A stretch of 64,000 nt of DNA from Peteryoungia desertarenae (lineage in GTDB: Bacteria; Pseudomonadota; Alphaproteobacteria; Rhizobiales; Rhizobiaceae), in NCBI RefSeq assembly GCF_005860795.2, contig NZ_CP058350.1, positions 160,001 to 224,000 of the forward strand. The letters run 5' to 3'. Below, piece by piece: positions 17,571-26,250 of the stretch (positions are counted from its first letter, which is position 1; the number at the start of each line of letters is the position of its first letter). The translations under genes and the position numbers were made by a program. The notes beneath the pieces are model-generated. The model was given only the letters and a program-made list of their open reading frames with translations. It had not been told where the DNA came from and did not search any database.

Positions 17571-19589
17571 ATGGATATCGACATTTTTCAGTTACCGGGA
17601 ATTCTCCTGAAGCGTTTCCACTATGTGGTCATCTCCGTCGTCGCCACTCTGGCGATCGGGATCATCTACATCGTCACACTCACCCCGACTTATACGGCAC
17701 ACACGCAACTCCTGCTCGACCCCTTCGGACTTGTCGCCGAGAGCGTGGACGTGCGAGGCAATTCGGCGACGTCTCAGCAGGACCAGTTCAACCTCGACAG
17801 CCAGCTCTATGTGATGCAGTCACGCGTGATCATGAATGCGGTTGTTGAGCGTATGAAGCTCACCACGGATCCCTATCTGCTGGCCGAAGCGCAGGCACTC
17901 AGCATCAGCGAACGCGATCTCAATGCCGCTGTCGTGGAGGCCTTGATGTCCATCGTCACCGTGGAACGCGCCGGCCAATCGCTCGTTTTCGGAATTTCCG
18001 TCAAGCATCCGAGCGCCGAAAAGGCTGCCGATATCGCGAATTCCATAGCCTCGGTCTATTTGCAGGAACTCTATGATTCCCGCAGCGAGGCAGCGCGCAG
18101 GGCGCAGGAGTCCTTTCAGGTTCAGGCCGAAGAATTGCGCGATCGAGTTCTGAAGGCAGAACTGGCGGTTGAGCAGTTCAAATCCGAAAACGGGCTGATC
18201 AGCAGCGGCCAGAATGGTCTTCTGATCGATCAGCAGATTGCCGGTCTGAGTGAGCAGCTCACTGCCGCACGGGTAATCGAGGAAGAGCGAGAAACGATTT
18301 ACAACGAAGTACGCAACATGACCGTGGGCTCGGTCGAGACCGGCGCAATCCCCGAAGCACTGCAGTCCACCGCAATCGGGCAGTTACAGGAGCGACTGAC
18401 GGCGCTCATCGACCGCCGCAGTCAGTTGGCCACCAATCTTGGCGCAAACCATCCCCAGATCCGGCAGGTCAACTCCCAGATTGCAAGCGTCCAGCAGTCG
18501 ATCCAGGCCGAACTCACCCAGATCCGCCGTTCGATGGAAGTCAACTACAAGCGTGCGGTAGCCAATAGCAAAGCCCTGTCAGACCGTCTGGACGAGCTTT
18601 CCCGCAGCGGCTTCGACAGCAATGCGGCGCTGATACGACTGCGCCAGCTGGAAAGCGAAGCAGATGCGGTGAAGAAGCTCTATGATGCGTTTCTGGAGCG
18701 CGCCGAGGAACTGGGGCAGCAACAATCGGTCAACACCAACAACTCCCGGATCATTGCAGCTGCAGTCCCGGTTGTCACGTCGATGGCCAAGCTGAAGCTC
18801 CTCGTCTTGGCCGCCGCCTTGCTGTTTGGTGCTGCGCTTGGCAGTTGCCTTGCTGTCATGCGTGAACTGCTCGGAACCTCGTCGCTGAGCGTGAAGGAGC
18901 TGGCAAGCCAGACGGGTTTGCCGGTGCTCGCCACCATGGAAACGACAAATGACGCGAGGACATCGTCGCTGATGAGCCTCTTCAAAAAGGCCTCATCGCG
19001 GGTTCAGAGCAAGAACGTGAAGGCTGATGGTGACGTGTCGGTCGCCGCCTCAAAACTGCTGGCAGCATTCGGATCGGATCGCCCAATGACTGTCGTCTTT
19101 GCAAGCGCCGGCGACCCGGAAGCGGGCCGAGACGCGACAGCTGCACTGGTCGAAGCCTTCTCAGATGCTGGCGAAACGATTCTGTACGCACCGGGCAGAC
19201 TGGCAAGGGCAACCCGTGCCAGACGCTCCGTCAACCAGATGGCTGGAGGAGCCCTAGCGCGAGATCTGAACGAGACGCTTTCGGGGCCGGACACGCTGCT
19301 CCATTACGAACGCATAGCCGCAAGGTCGCCCGCGAAGGTGGCACAACAAGGTCCGAGCCTGTCCACCTTCGTTGCCCGCAAGCGCAAATCCATGAACGAA
19401 CTTGTCGTTATCAATGCCTGCATGCCGGCAGCTTCCAATCATCTGGCAAGCCTCGCAGAGACAGCCGATGCCATCATCATTCTTGCCGATGCGAATGACA
19501 CATCCCAAAGCAGCGTCGAAGATGTGCTCGACACCTTGAACGAAAACCGCGATACGATCCTTGGATATGTTCTGCTGGAGACCCGCTGA
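17571..19589 (+). CDS. Polysaccharide co-polymerase (Wzz/ExoP type) with a degenerate kinase-like C-terminus
   Basis: 672 residues from ATG 17571 (GGCAGGGA upstream); the frame is open from 17484 but the Wzz domain begins at this ATG. Order: Wzz domain with a first membrane helix at about 18-40, a long periplasmic coiled-coil region (about 190-380), a GNVR-like segment, a second membrane helix at about 405-430, and a cytoplasmic domain from about 440. In bacterial tyrosine autokinases such as ExoP the last domain has Walker A GEGKST; here the corresponding place reads ASAGDPEAGRDAT, so ATP binding is doubtful. No tyrosine cluster is present at the C-terminus. It controls chain length and export of the polysaccharide. 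The stop overlaps the next start by one base. Confidence 0.83.
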   Translation: MDIDIFQLPGILLKRFHYVVISVVATLAIGIIYIVTLTPTYTAHTQLLLDPFGLVAESVDVRGNSATSQQDQFNLDSQLYVMQSRVIMNAVVERMKLTTDPYLLAEAQALSISERDLNAAVVEALMSIVTVERAGQSLVFGISVKHPSAEKAADIANSIASVYLQELYDSRSEAARRAQESFQVQAEELRDRVLKAELAVEQFKSENGLISSGQNGLLIDQQIAGLSEQLTAARVIEEERETIYNEVRNMTVGSVETGAIPEALQSTAIGQLQERLTALIDRRSQLATNLGANHPQIRQVNSQIASVQQSIQAELTQIRRSMEVNYKRAVANSKALSDRLDELSRSGFDSNAALIRLRQLESEADAVKKLYDAFLERAEELGQQQSVNTNNSRIIAAAVPVVTSMAKLKLLVLAAALLFGAALGSCLAVMRELLGTSSLSVKELASQTGLPVLATMETTNDARTSSLMSLFKKASSRVQSKNVKADGDVSVAASKLLAAFGSDRPMTVVFASAGDPEAGRDATAALVEAFSDAGETILYAPGRLARATRARRSVNQMAGGALARDLNETLSGPDTLLHYERIAARSPAKVAQQGPSLSTFVARKRKSMNELVVINACMPAASNHLASLAETADAIIILADANDTSQSSVEDVLDTLNENRDTILGYVLLETR

Positions 19590-20953
19590 TGCGGCGGACG
19601 GGCGTATCCACGCTCGCGGCGCATGGCCCGATCTCGCTGCGCCGCGCTGATACCGATGAACACGAACCGTTCAGCATTATGCGACGGCACCTCGCTGCCG
19701 TCACGATCGTTGCATCACTGACCTTCAACCTTGGCCTCTGCTTCGTCAACACACGTGCCTTCGCGACGACGGATTCCATCGTGATGATGGCCGAGATGCT
19801 GATCATCGGTGGCGCGTTTCTGGCGGCGCTGTCGAAGCGGGTCGACTTTTTCCTGCTGCTCGTAGCCTATGTCAGCTACATGGTGCTTCTTTTCGCCATG
19901 CGCGGCGAGATCGATCTGAAAGGCCTACGCGACGTCCTCATCCCGATCGCCTTTTACTTCATGGGCATTAACGTCAAGAGTCCCAAGCTCGGCGATGCTC
20001 TGGTGGTTGTCGCCGTCATCCTGATGCTCGGCTTTGGACTGTTCGAGTATCTGTTGCTGGAAACCTATCTCGATAACTTCAACGTTCTTGGATATTTCAT
20101 CGCTCGTGGTTCGGTCGATCCGGCACTGACCTATGGTCAGACACGAGGTCTATTCATCAGCGGCATGCGGCCCGAACCCCGTACGCTTTTGCCCTTCCTC
20201 GGGCAGCATCGGGTGTCGTCGGTAATGCTGGAGCCTGTTTCCGCAGGAAACATTGGCGCAATCTGCTTTGGATGGGCGCTGTTTCGCAATTCGATGCGCT
20301 GGAGATACGCGGTCATGGCTGCGGCTCTGGCGATCGTCATCATGGCCGACTCCCGCTTCGGCTTCCTCACGTGCATCCTGATGGTGTTTATCCTCCCGGT
20401 GTACCGTTTCATCCCAAGGACGGCATGGCTGGTGCTTCCCTTCCTCTTCCTGGCAGTGATCGCAGGCTTCGGTCTGGCGACGGGTACCGACGGCGGTGCG
20501 AATGATATCGTCGGACGGTTGAAGGTGACGGCAGCCCTGCTGACACAACTCGACTTTGCGGTCGTTCTCGGCATTCAGACGACAGCGCAGTTCACGGCCG
20601 ATTCTGGTCTCGCCTACACCCTGACCAAGTTTGGACTGTTCGGCTTTATCGCGCTATGGGCCGTGCTTGCATTCGCCCCTGTTGCGGACAAGCGCGCATG
20701 GGCCTTTCATTCCATGGTGATGATCTATCTGCTGATGCTGATGCTGATCAGCAATTCGTTCTATTCAATCAAGACCGGAGCCCTGCTCTGGTTCTTGCTT
20801 GGCACATCAAACGCCACGCAATGGGCGACTTACAAGCTGGACGATGAGCGCAAGCAGATGGAGATCGCGCGCAGGAATCTCAGAACCGCTCGAGCGCGTG
20901 ACAGGATGATGCCGCTTCGGAAACGTCGTTCAGCGCCGCCACAAGCCCGTTGA
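19589..20953 (+). CDS. O-antigen ligase/polymerase-like membrane protein (Wzy-like)
   Basis: 454 residues, starting at the ATG that overlaps the co-polymerase stop (TGATG). About 10-11 hydrophobic helices are seen (VTIVASLTFNLGLCF, DFFLLLVAYVSYMVLLF, and so on), with a larger extracytoplasmic region after residue 150 and a charged cytoplasmic tail. This layout fits a Wzy-type polymerase that joins flipped repeat units; sequence conservation in the family is always low. Together with the flippase and co-polymerase it completes a Wzx/Wzy pathway. Its last 74 bases overlap the 3' end of the GH5 gene on the opposite strand. Confidence 0.72.
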   Translation: MRRTGVSTLAAHGPISLRRADTDEHEPFSIMRRHLAAVTIVASLTFNLGLCFVNTRAFATTDSIVMMAEMLIIGGAFLAALSKRVDFFLLLVAYVSYMVLLFAMRGEIDLKGLRDVLIPIAFYFMGINVKSPKLGDALVVVAVILMLGFGLFEYLLLETYLDNFNVLGYFIARGSVDPALTYGQTRGLFISGMRPEPRTLLPFLGQHRVSSVMLEPVSAGNIGAICFGWALFRNSMRWRYAVMAAALAIVIMADSRFGFLTCILMVFILPVYRFIPRTAWLVLPFLFLAVIAGFGLATGTDGGANDIVGRLKVTAALLTQLDFAVVLGIQTTAQFTADSGLAYTLTKFGLFGFIALWAVLAFAPVADKRAWAFHSMVMIYLLMLMLISNSFYSIKTGALLWFLLGTSNATQWATYKLDDERKQMEIARRNLRTARARDRMMPLRKRRSAPPQAR

Positions 20954-21974
20954 GCTGCGGGCGGTCACCGGCTGCTGTCGGCTGGATGTTGAGTTCTTCC
21001 GTTTCCGGCCACCAGTCACCACCGGCCCAATAGGCCCATCCGATCCAGACGTCCCGGTTCGTCTCGACCACCGAAACCATATCCTCCAGCGCCTCGATGC
21101 AGGAGGGTTCCGCCGGAACGCCGAATTCGCCCAGATATCCGCGCGCACCATTGGCGCGCAGCCAACTGGTGAAGTTGGTCACGGCCGCAATCGCATCAGA
21201 GGCGCGGCTGCAATTGTTCTTCGTACCGGAAAAATCATCATCGAAATACTGATGAACTTCGTAGGCATAGTTATCTGCTGGATCCACAACGCCCAGCATA
21301 ACCACACCATTCGCCCCTCCATAGCCCTCACCCATCCAGCTATGGGCTCCGCTCCAGGCATTGCCCGGCACGAGGATCAGGTTTCCGGCACCGACAGTAC
21401 GAATCTCCGCAATCGCCACATTGGTTGCCGTCAGCCATTGCTCGGTCGGCATATCGAAGGGTTCGTTCATCAGCCCGAAGATCACATTGCCATCTTCGGC
21501 AAATTCTGACGCAAGACGTCTCCAGAAATCACCGAAAGCGGCATGAGGGACGGCCTCGGATCCGATAACCTGCTGATCGTAGCGCGCATAGTTATGGGGG
21601 TCGAGTACGACGCGAATATCGATGTCGCGCATGGCCTTGACCGTGTCTTTCAGACGACGGAGTTCGTCTTCGTCAAACGGCTGGTTCAAGACAGGCTGTA
21701 GCCGTTCCCACCGAAAGGGCAGACGAACGGAAGTGAAGCCCTTGGCAGCAAAATAATCAATGGTTTCGACAGAGGGATAGATATAATCCTGACCGTAAGT
21801 GCCCCGGATTTCGCCGAACTCGGCGCCAGCGAGATTGACGCCACGCAGGCATCCGCCATTTGCCAGCGCGGGACTGGAAACCAGCGAAAGCGCCACGCAA
21901 GATGCCGCCAGCAGCCTTGCGACCGCAGTCAAAGTGGAAGTGTCCCTTGGGCAGACATCCAGATGAGACGGCAT
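20880..21974 (-). CDS. Secreted glycoside hydrolase family 5 (endoglucanase-like)
   Basis: 364 residues from ATG 21974, chosen because GGAGG lies 5 bases upstream; a TTG at 22010 would lengthen it by 12. A signal peptide ends near SSPALANG. The TIM barrel shows the GH5 hallmarks: GVNLAGAEFG, SVRLPFRWERLQP, the acid/base Glu in LMNEPFD and the nucleophile Glu in YLGEFG. It probably cleaves a beta-glucan outside the cell or in the periplasm, and in polysaccharide loci such glycanases trim or release the polymer. It is convergent with and overlaps the wzy-like gene by 74 bases. Confidence 0.87.
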   Translation of the reverse strand: MPSHLDVCPRDTSTLTAVARLLAASCVALSLVSSPALANGGCLRGVNLAGAEFGEIRGTYGQDYIYPSVETIDYFAAKGFTSVRLPFRWERLQPVLNQPFDEDELRRLKDTVKAMRDIDIRVVLDPHNYARYDQQVIGSEAVPHAAFGDFWRRLASEFAEDGNVIFGLMNEPFDMPTEQWLTATNVAIAEIRTVGAGNLILVPGNAWSGAHSWMGEGYGGANGVVMLGVVDPADNYAYEVHQYFDDDFSGTKNNCSRASDAIAAVTNFTSWLRANGARGYLGEFGVPAEPSCIEALEDMVSVVETNRDVWIGWAYWAGGDWWPETEELNIQPTAAGDRPQLNGLVAALNDVSEAASSCHALERF

Positions 21975-22134
21975 TGATCCTCCGCAAGATTTGTTGGTCG
22001 GCCGCGCCAAGTTAGTGACCCAACAAGATCAACGTCAATGGCGATTGCTCACAGACATGCACAAGTGATTTAGCTTGCAAGCTCAGAAGGCATCGGCTTG
22101 TTTGGGCTTCAACGCAAGACAAGGGTCTTCAGAG

Positions 22135-23087
22135 ATGGCCGACATCGACAGCCACGTACAGGAGATCGGCTTCATCCTCATTCCCGGCTTCGCCCTTATG
22201 TGTTTTGCCTCCGCCGTCGAGCCATTGCGGGCAGCAAACCTCCTTGCAGGCCGTGAACTCTACCGCATCCATATCTTCTCGCCTTTGGGCGAAACCGTGG
22301 CATCCTCCTCCGGTGCCCTCGTGCCCGCGCAGCCCTTAAGTCAGCCTCGCCGAAGGCTCGATGCACTGTTCGTCGTTGCGGGTGGACACCCCAGGTCGTG
22401 GAACTGGCCTATTGTTCACATAGCACTTCGTGCCTATGCGCGGGATGGCATCCTCATCGGCGGCATTTCGGGCGGTCCCTATCTTCTTGCCGAGGCCGGT
22501 CTGATCGAAGACCATCGCTTTACCATCCACTGGGAACACGAACCGGCCCTGATGGAAGACTTTCCGAGCCTGAAACCTGAGCAAGCTCGGTATGTTACGG
22601 ACCGCAACCGTATGACCTGCGGCGGCGGTGTAGCCCCTCTCGACATGATGCATGCCTTGATCCAGGCGCGGCTTGGCTCCGCTTTTGCGACGAGAGTGAG
22701 CGACTGGTACCTTCACACCCATGTAGCGACATCGGCAGAACCGCAGCGCGCATCGCTGCCAGAACGGCACCGGGCTCACCATCCGGCGTTGATCGCCGCC
22801 CTGACCAAGATGGAGGCAACCGTCGAACAACCGCTTGACGCGATGCGATTGCGAGGATCGCCGGGGTGACCCCGCGTCATCTGGATCGACTGTTTGCGCA
22901 ACAACTCGGTTCGACCTTTCTTAAGGAGTATCGCCGCATCAGGCTCGAACATGCACGCAAACTGCTGCAGCAAAGTGCCTTGTCGGTCTCGGAGATCGCG
23001 TTTGCCTGCGGTTTCTCAAGCCCCGCGCATTTCGCCCGCCGATACAGGGAACTCTATGGCAATACCCCGCGTGCGGGTCGCCGCTAA
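22135..23087 (+). pseudogene. glxA: GlxA-type AraC family regulator, split by a frameshift
   Basis: Two adjacent frames encode successive parts of one protein of about 316 residues. 22135-22869 has the DJ-1/PfpI-like amidase fold domain (GFILIPGFALMCFASAVEPLRAA shown by its first part GFILIPGFALMCF) and the start of the AraC helix-turn-helix. 22866-23087 continues it (TPRHLDRLFAQQLGSTF ... IAFACGFSSPAHFARRY). At 22843-22866 the expected reading MAIARIAGVTPRHL is restored if one G is added after ATG in the text GATGCGATTGCG. So a single-base deletion (or sequencing error) separates the domains. The start ATG 22135 is the beginning of family similarity. It precedes glxB and would be its regulator. 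Confidence 0.82.
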
Positions 23088-23120
23088 CGAAAAATCTTCG
23101 CGGCGTTCAATTATTTTTTC

Positions 23121-23146
23121 CTATAAGGAAATTAAATTTCTTATAG
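23121..23146. promoter_or_regulatory. 26-base near-palindrome upstream of glxB
   Basis: CTATAAG at 23121-23127 and CTTATAG at 23140-23146 are perfect 7-base arms; the 12 bases between them also pair mostly. It lies about 60 bases before the glxB start in an AT-rich stretch that contrasts with its surroundings. It is a good candidate operator for the glxBCD operon. The protein that binds it is not known; the adjacent GlxA-type gene is broken. Confidence 0.45.
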
Positions 23147-23207
23147 TTGAAACGACGGTTTCACTCTGCTAGCTGTTCCATCACCACGGAAAACAGGAGC
23201 AGCAGCG

Positions 23208-24116
23208 ATGTGCGGCATCGTCGGACTTTTTCTCAAGGACAAGAGCATGGAGCCTTTGCTCGGCAGTCTGCTGTCAGACATGCTGGTAACCATGACCGAC
23301 CGTGGCCCGGATAGCGCCGGGATCGCAATCTATGGGTCTGGAACACCCGGGCAAGCAAAGATCACGCTGCAATCAGCAACGCCCGAGACGGATTTCGCAG
23401 CGCTTGGTGCCGCGCTGTCCGACACGCTGGGAACGCTCGTCAGCCTCACGATCAAGGATACCCATGCAGTCGTTTCTCTGCCGCGCGACCAGTTGAACCC
23501 GGCGCGCAGTCTCCTGTCCAACCATCATCCCTCAATCCGCGTGACGAGCACTGGCGATAGCATTGAGATCTACAAGGAAACCGGCCTGCCAAAGGACGTG
23601 CTTCAACGCTTCGACATTCGCAAGATGACCGGTACGCACGGGATCGGACACACCCGAATGGCAACCGAATCCGCTGTCACGACGCTTGGGGCCCATCCCT
23701 TTTCCACGGGCAGCGACCAGTGCCTCGTGCACAACGGCTCTTTGTCCAACCACAACAATCTGAGACGCGAACTGAAGCGGATCGGGATGCAGTTCGAGAC
23801 AGAAAACGACTCCGAAGTCGCAGCGGCGTATCTGACCGCCGAGATGAAGCGCGGCAAGGATCTGGGCGAGGCGCTGGACAGCGCCATTCAGGACCTCGAC
23901 GGCTTCTTCACCTTCGTCGTCGGCACCCGCTCCGGCTTTGGCGTCTTGCGCGATCCCATTGCCTGCAAGCCAGCCGTGATGGCCGAAACCGATCGCTATG
24001 TCGCCTTCGGTTCGGAATATCGCGCCCTGGTCGGACTGCCGGATATTGAAAACGCCCGGGTCTGGGAGCCGGAACCGGCGACCGTCTATTTCTGGGATCA
24101 TGAAAAGGCAGCCTGA
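23208..24116 (+). CDS. glxB: Class II glutamine amidotransferase, GlxB (glutamate synthase-like amidotransferase subunit)
   Basis: 302 residues beginning MCGIVGLF; Cys2 becomes the N-terminal nucleophile that releases ammonia from glutamine. GTHGIGHTRMATES and LVHNGSLSNHNNLR are conserved parts of the glutaminase site. It equals the first domain of large glutamate synthase, here a separate gene followed by glxC (7 bases) and glxD. The same three-gene split occurs in S. meliloti glxBCD and in N-methylglutamate synthase mgsABC. GAGCAGCAGCG precedes the ATG. Confidence 0.9.
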   Translation: MCGIVGLFLKDKSMEPLLGSLLSDMLVTMTDRGPDSAGIAIYGSGTPGQAKITLQSATPETDFAALGAALSDTLGTLVSLTIKDTHAVVSLPRDQLNPARSLLSNHHPSIRVTSTGDSIEIYKETGLPKDVLQRFDIRKMTGTHGIGHTRMATESAVTTLGAHPFSTGSDQCLVHNGSLSNHNNLRRELKRIGMQFETENDSEVAAAYLTAEMKRGKDLGEALDSAIQDLDGFFTFVVGTRSGFGVLRDPIACKPAVMAETDRYVAFGSEYRALVGLPDIENARVWEPEPATVYFWDHEKAA

Positions 24117-24123
24117 GGACACC

Positions 24124-24810
24124 ATGCCCCAATTCGACCTTTCCGACACGCCCTTGCGCGAACTCAACCAGGCACTCCACTCTGTCCCCGAAGGCAGCAA
24201 CGACACCCATTTCGAGGTGATCAACCCGCGCGGAAGCCATTCCGTCGCCGTTGGGATCGATCAGCCCCTAACCGTCGAGATCAAGGGCAATGTCGGCTAT
24301 TACTGCGCCGGCATGAATGCCGAAGCGACAGTGACCGTTCATGGCTCTGCCGGCCCGGGTGTGGCCGAAAACATGATGTCCGGCACCGTGATCATCGAGG
24401 GGGATGCCAGCCAATATGCTGGCGCAACCGGACGCGGCGGCCTCCTCGTCATCAAGGGCAATGCCGCTTCTCGTTGCGGTATCTCCATGAAGGGTATCGA
24501 CATCGTCGTTCATGGATCGATCGGCCATATGTCGGCCTTCATGGCCCAGTCCGGTCATCTTGTGGTGCTGGGCGATGCCGGCGAAGCGCTCGGCGACAGC
24601 CTTTATGAGGCGAAGCTTTTCGTGCGCGGCGAGGTAAAGAGCCTCGGTGCAGACTGCATCGAAAAGCCCATGAAGCCCGAGCATCTCGAAAAGCTTGCCG
24701 AGCTTCTGGAAAGAGCTGGCGTCACCGATGTCAAGCCGGAGGAATTCCGCCGCTATGGCTCCGCCCGCAAGCTCTACAATTTCAACATCGACAATGCCGA
24801 CGCCTACTGA
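24124..24810 (+). CDS. glxC: GXGXG-motif protein, GlxC (glutamate synthase C-terminal domain-like)
   Basis: 228 residues from ATG 24124, 7 bases after glxB; the open frame upstream lies inside glxB and is not used. The right-handed beta-helix repeats with GXGXG character are seen at GNVGYYCAGMNAEATVTVHG, GRGGLLVIKGNAASRCG and GHLVVLGDAGEALGDSLYEA. In glutamate synthase this domain holds the ammonia tunnel structure between glutaminase and synthase. Here it is the structural subunit linking GlxB and GlxD. Confidence 0.9.
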   Translation: MPQFDLSDTPLRELNQALHSVPEGSNDTHFEVINPRGSHSVAVGIDQPLTVEIKGNVGYYCAGMNAEATVTVHGSAGPGVAENMMSGTVIIEGDASQYAGATGRGGLLVIKGNAASRCGISMKGIDIVVHGSIGHMSAFMAQSGHLVVLGDAGEALGDSLYEAKLFVRGEVKSLGADCIEKPMKPEHLEKLAELLERAGVTDVKPEEFRRYGSARKLYNFNIDNADAY

Positions 24811-24825
24811 GCGGAGAAGAGACCG

Positions 24826-26154
24826 ATGAGCTATCAGAACCCGCCCACCAAGCCGCGTCACTCCGCAACCTTCGACGATTATACCCTGTCGGAAATCCGC
24901 CGTGCAGCGGCAACGGGCATCTATGACATTCGCGGCGGCGGCGCCAAGCGCAAGGTGCCGCATTTTGACGACCTTCTGTTTCTCGGAGCCTCCATCTCGC
25001 GCTATCCGCTGGAGGGCTATCGCGAACGCTGCGATACCAATGTCGTGCTGGGGTGGCGCTTCGCCAAAAAGCCGATCGAGCTGAAAATCCCGATCACGAT
25101 CGCCGGCATGAGCTTCGGCTCGCTGTCCGGTCAGGCAAAGGAGGCACTGGGGCGCGGTGCAACACTTGCCGGCACGTCGACGACAACTGGCGACGGCGGC
25201 ATGACCGAGGAGGAACGCGGCCATTCCTCGATCCTCGTCTATCAATATCTGCCCTCGCGCTATGGCATGAATCCAAAGGACCTGCGTCGCGCCGACGCGA
25301 TCGAGGTCGTGGTCGGCCAAGGCGCCAAACCCGGCGGCGGCGGCATGTTGCTTGGCCAGAAGATCTCCGATCGCGTCGCCGAAATGCGCACGCTACCCAA
25401 GGGCATCGACCAGCGCTCTGCCTGCCGCCATCCCGACTGGACCGGGCCGGACGATCTGGAAATCAAAATCAACGAGCTGCGCGAGATCACCGATTGGGAA
25501 AAGCCGATCTATGTGAAGGTTGGCGGCTCAAGACCCTATTACGACACCGCACTGGCGGTGAAATCCGGTGCCGATGTCGTTGTTCTCGACGGCATGCAGG
25601 GCGGCACTGCTGCGACCCAGGAAGTCTTCATCGAAAACGTCGGCCTGCCGACGCTTGCCTGCATTCGCCCGGCAGTGCAGGCGCTGCAGGATCTCGGCAT
25701 GCATCGCAAGGTACAACTGATCGTCTCGGGCGGCATCCGCTCCGGCGCAGACGTTGCCAAGGCTCTCGCACTCGGTGCCGACGCGGTCTCGATCGGCACG
25801 GCAGCACTTGTCGCGATCGGCGACAATGATCCGCGCTGGGAAGCGGAATACAATGCCCTTGGCACAACTGCTGGCGCCTATGACGACTGGCACGAGGGCA
25901 AGGACCCGGCAGGCATCACCACCCAGGACCCGGAATTGGCCATGCGTCTCGATCCCGTTGCCGCCGGTCGTCGTCTTGCAAACTACCTGAAGGTCATGAC
26001 GCTGGAGGCCCAGACGATCGCGCGCGCCTGCGGTAAGAACCATGTCCACAATCTTGAACCGGAAGACCTCTGTGCCCTGACCATTGAAGCCTCGGCCATG
26101 GCCCAGGTTCCCCTGGCCGGCACGAACTGGATTCCCGGCAAGGGAGGCCTCTGA
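24826..26154 (+). CDS. glxD: FMN-binding glutamate synthase-like subunit, GlxD
   Basis: 442 residues from ATG 24826 with GGAGAAGAG upstream, 15 bases after glxC. It has the TIM-barrel FMN and 2-oxoglutarate domain of glutamate synthases: PITIAGMSFGSLSGQAKEALG, the loop GQGAKPGGGGMLLG, YVKVGGSRPYYD and IVSGGIRSGADVAKALALGAD. It catalyses reductive transfer of an amino group to 2-oxoglutarate, or of methylamine in the MgsC variant. The end carries cysteines in IARACGKNHVHNLEPEDLCALT, possible cluster ligands. Confidence 0.9.
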   Translation: MSYQNPPTKPRHSATFDDYTLSEIRRAAATGIYDIRGGGAKRKVPHFDDLLFLGASISRYPLEGYRERCDTNVVLGWRFAKKPIELKIPITIAGMSFGSLSGQAKEALGRGATLAGTSTTTGDGGMTEEERGHSSILVYQYLPSRYGMNPKDLRRADAIEVVVGQGAKPGGGGMLLGQKISDRVAEMRTLPKGIDQRSACRHPDWTGPDDLEIKINELREITDWEKPIYVKVGGSRPYYDTALAVKSGADVVVLDGMQGGTAATQEVFIENVGLPTLACIRPAVQALQDLGMHRKVQLIVSGGIRSGADVAKALALGADAVSIGTAALVAIGDNDPRWEAEYNALGTTAGAYDDWHEGKDPAGITTQDPELAMRLDPVAAGRRLANYLKVMTLEAQTIARACGKNHVHNLEPEDLCALTIEASAMAQVPLAGTNWIPGKGGL

Positions 26155-26250
26155 CGCCACCAATCTCTTCGCGGCAGATCCTGTCGCGCCACATGCCAAA
26201 GACCCATAACAAAAAGAAAAGTGTCTTCAAAAAATCCAAAGGGGAACGAA

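Noticed and set aside
22866..23087. Separate short AraC gene
   Set aside because: It continues the GlxA-type protein exactly across one missing base, with no own ribosome binding site, so it is called as part of one frameshifted gene.
25053..25829. 258-codon plus-strand frame inside glxD
   Set aside because: Arg-rich shadow in another frame of glxD without motifs.
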